Of a stretch of 64,000 bases of DNA, positions 63,810 to 64,000 are shown in pieces; position 1 is the stretch's first letter; each line of letters starts with the position of its first letter. This stretch comes from Legionella quateirensis (GTDB lineage Bacteria > Pseudomonadota > Gammaproteobacteria > Legionellales > Legionellaceae). Made by a program: the position numbers and the translations under genes. The stretch is from positions 129,548 through 193,547 of the forward strand of contig NZ_LNYR01000034.1 of assembly GCF_001467955.1 (NCBI RefSeq). The letters are read 5' to 3'. Below the pieces are notes generated by a model. That model saw nothing but the letters and a program-made list of their open reading frames with translations, was not told the origin of the DNA and made no database searches.

Positions 63810-64000
63810 ATGATGACTGTTGATGAATTTTTTTGTGCTCTGAAAAAAGAAGATATCCTTCTTACCGAGCAAGAAGGTAAGCTCATATGTCATGTAAAAA
63901 AAGGGGAGGATCTTAGCCCTGAGTATCGGTTGTACCTGAAGCAGAATAAAGAAGAGATTCTTAGAAAGCTCAAGCTTTTGTCACATAGTGATTCTATTAA
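63810..64000 (+). CDS. Start of an NRPS-type gene with TubC docking domain (cut by window end)
   Basis: A frame that starts at ATG 63810 (or 63813), ten bases after AAGG, and stays open to the window end, 63 codons. MTVDEFFCALKKEDILLTEQ, then KLICHVKKGEDLSPEYRLYL and KQNKEEILRKLK match the N-terminal TubC docking domain that lets an NRPS or PKS subunit take its partner's carrier protein. It is divergent from the C-A-MT-T-E synthetase. The two are likely subunits of the same assembly line. Confidence 0.7.
   Translation, partial: MMTVDEFFCALKKEDILLTEQEGKLICHVKKGEDLSPEYRLYLKQNKEEILRKLKLLSHSDSI

Noticed and set aside
1..64000. CRISPR array
   Set aside because: No regularly spaced direct repeats of 24-40 bp with unique spacers and no cas genes were seen.
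1..64000. Complete rRNA or tRNA genes, or an intact insertion sequence
   Set aside because: None recognised; only small palindromic repeats and a tRNA-like fragment. No transposase or integrase frame is present.

Overview
The window looks like an accessory-rich stretch of a non-pneumophila Legionella chromosome. The DNA is AT-rich. Many genes encode eukaryote-like proteins of the kind Legionella secretes through Dot/Icm: a Ulp1-type (clan CE) protease, an SH2 domain, a HAD-like protein with short repeats, a phospholipase D, a 1570-residue ankyrin protein, an F-box-like/helical-repeat protein and a calpain-like protease. Several outer-membrane proteins carry the mature N-terminus GTMGP, which I associate with Legionella. 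The genus call is recognition from memory; no search was run.

Layout. 1-0.4 kb: palindromic intergenic repeats. 0.4-7.3 kb: CE-clan protease, SH2 protein, small membrane protein, LysR regulator and a GT-B-like protein. 7.6-14.6 kb: envelope and secreted proteins (beta-barrel, two paralogous secreted proteins, one with IPT/TIG plus Lcl-type C-terminal domains, a HAD-like candidate effector and an exported Nudix-like protein). 14.8-17.9 kb: two translationally coupled NCS2 permeases. 18.1-19.7 kb: a broken SidE-type phosphodiesterase gene beside a foreign-looking FAD oxidoreductase. 21.0-28.1 kb: SDR, FeS-type (6-4) photolyase, cytochrome bd (cydAB), TspO, a gene remnant and a class I CPD photolyase. 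28.1-32.9 kb: TolC/HlyD/ABC exporter whose ATPase domain is degenerate, headed by a LysR regulator. 33.0-38.1 kb: a divergent dabB-dabA inorganic-carbon pump operon with a PII-like protein and a zinc-ribbon protein. 38.3-45.1 kb: OMP, acetyltransferase, PLD, DUF4344-type metallopeptidase and OprB porin, among dispersed palindromic repeats. 45.3-56.1 kb: ankyrin, F-box/HEAT, Tat-exported hemerythrin, cupin, a VIT1 remnant and a calpain-like gene. 56.5-64 kb: a polysaccharide-type flippase, a 1942-residue NRPS (C-A-MT-T-E) and, divergently, the start of another NRPS-type gene with a TubC docking domain.

How the genes work together. Three transcription units stand out. (1) lysR-ABC-hlyD-tolC-phrB-(epimerase remnant)-tspO on the minus strand has overlaps or gaps of only a few bases. 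It shares a control region, containing a T-N11-A dyad, with the divergent dabB-dabA-PII-zinc-ribbon operon. (2) cydA-cydB lies beside the SDR/photolyase pair. (3) The NRPS and flippase overlap or nearly so, which suggests assembly and export of a peptide. The rest is a mosaic of single effector-type genes, gene remnants (18.1, 26.5, 54.0 kb), a tRNA-like scar (39.8 kb) and repeat elements, as expected of a region with much gene gain and loss.
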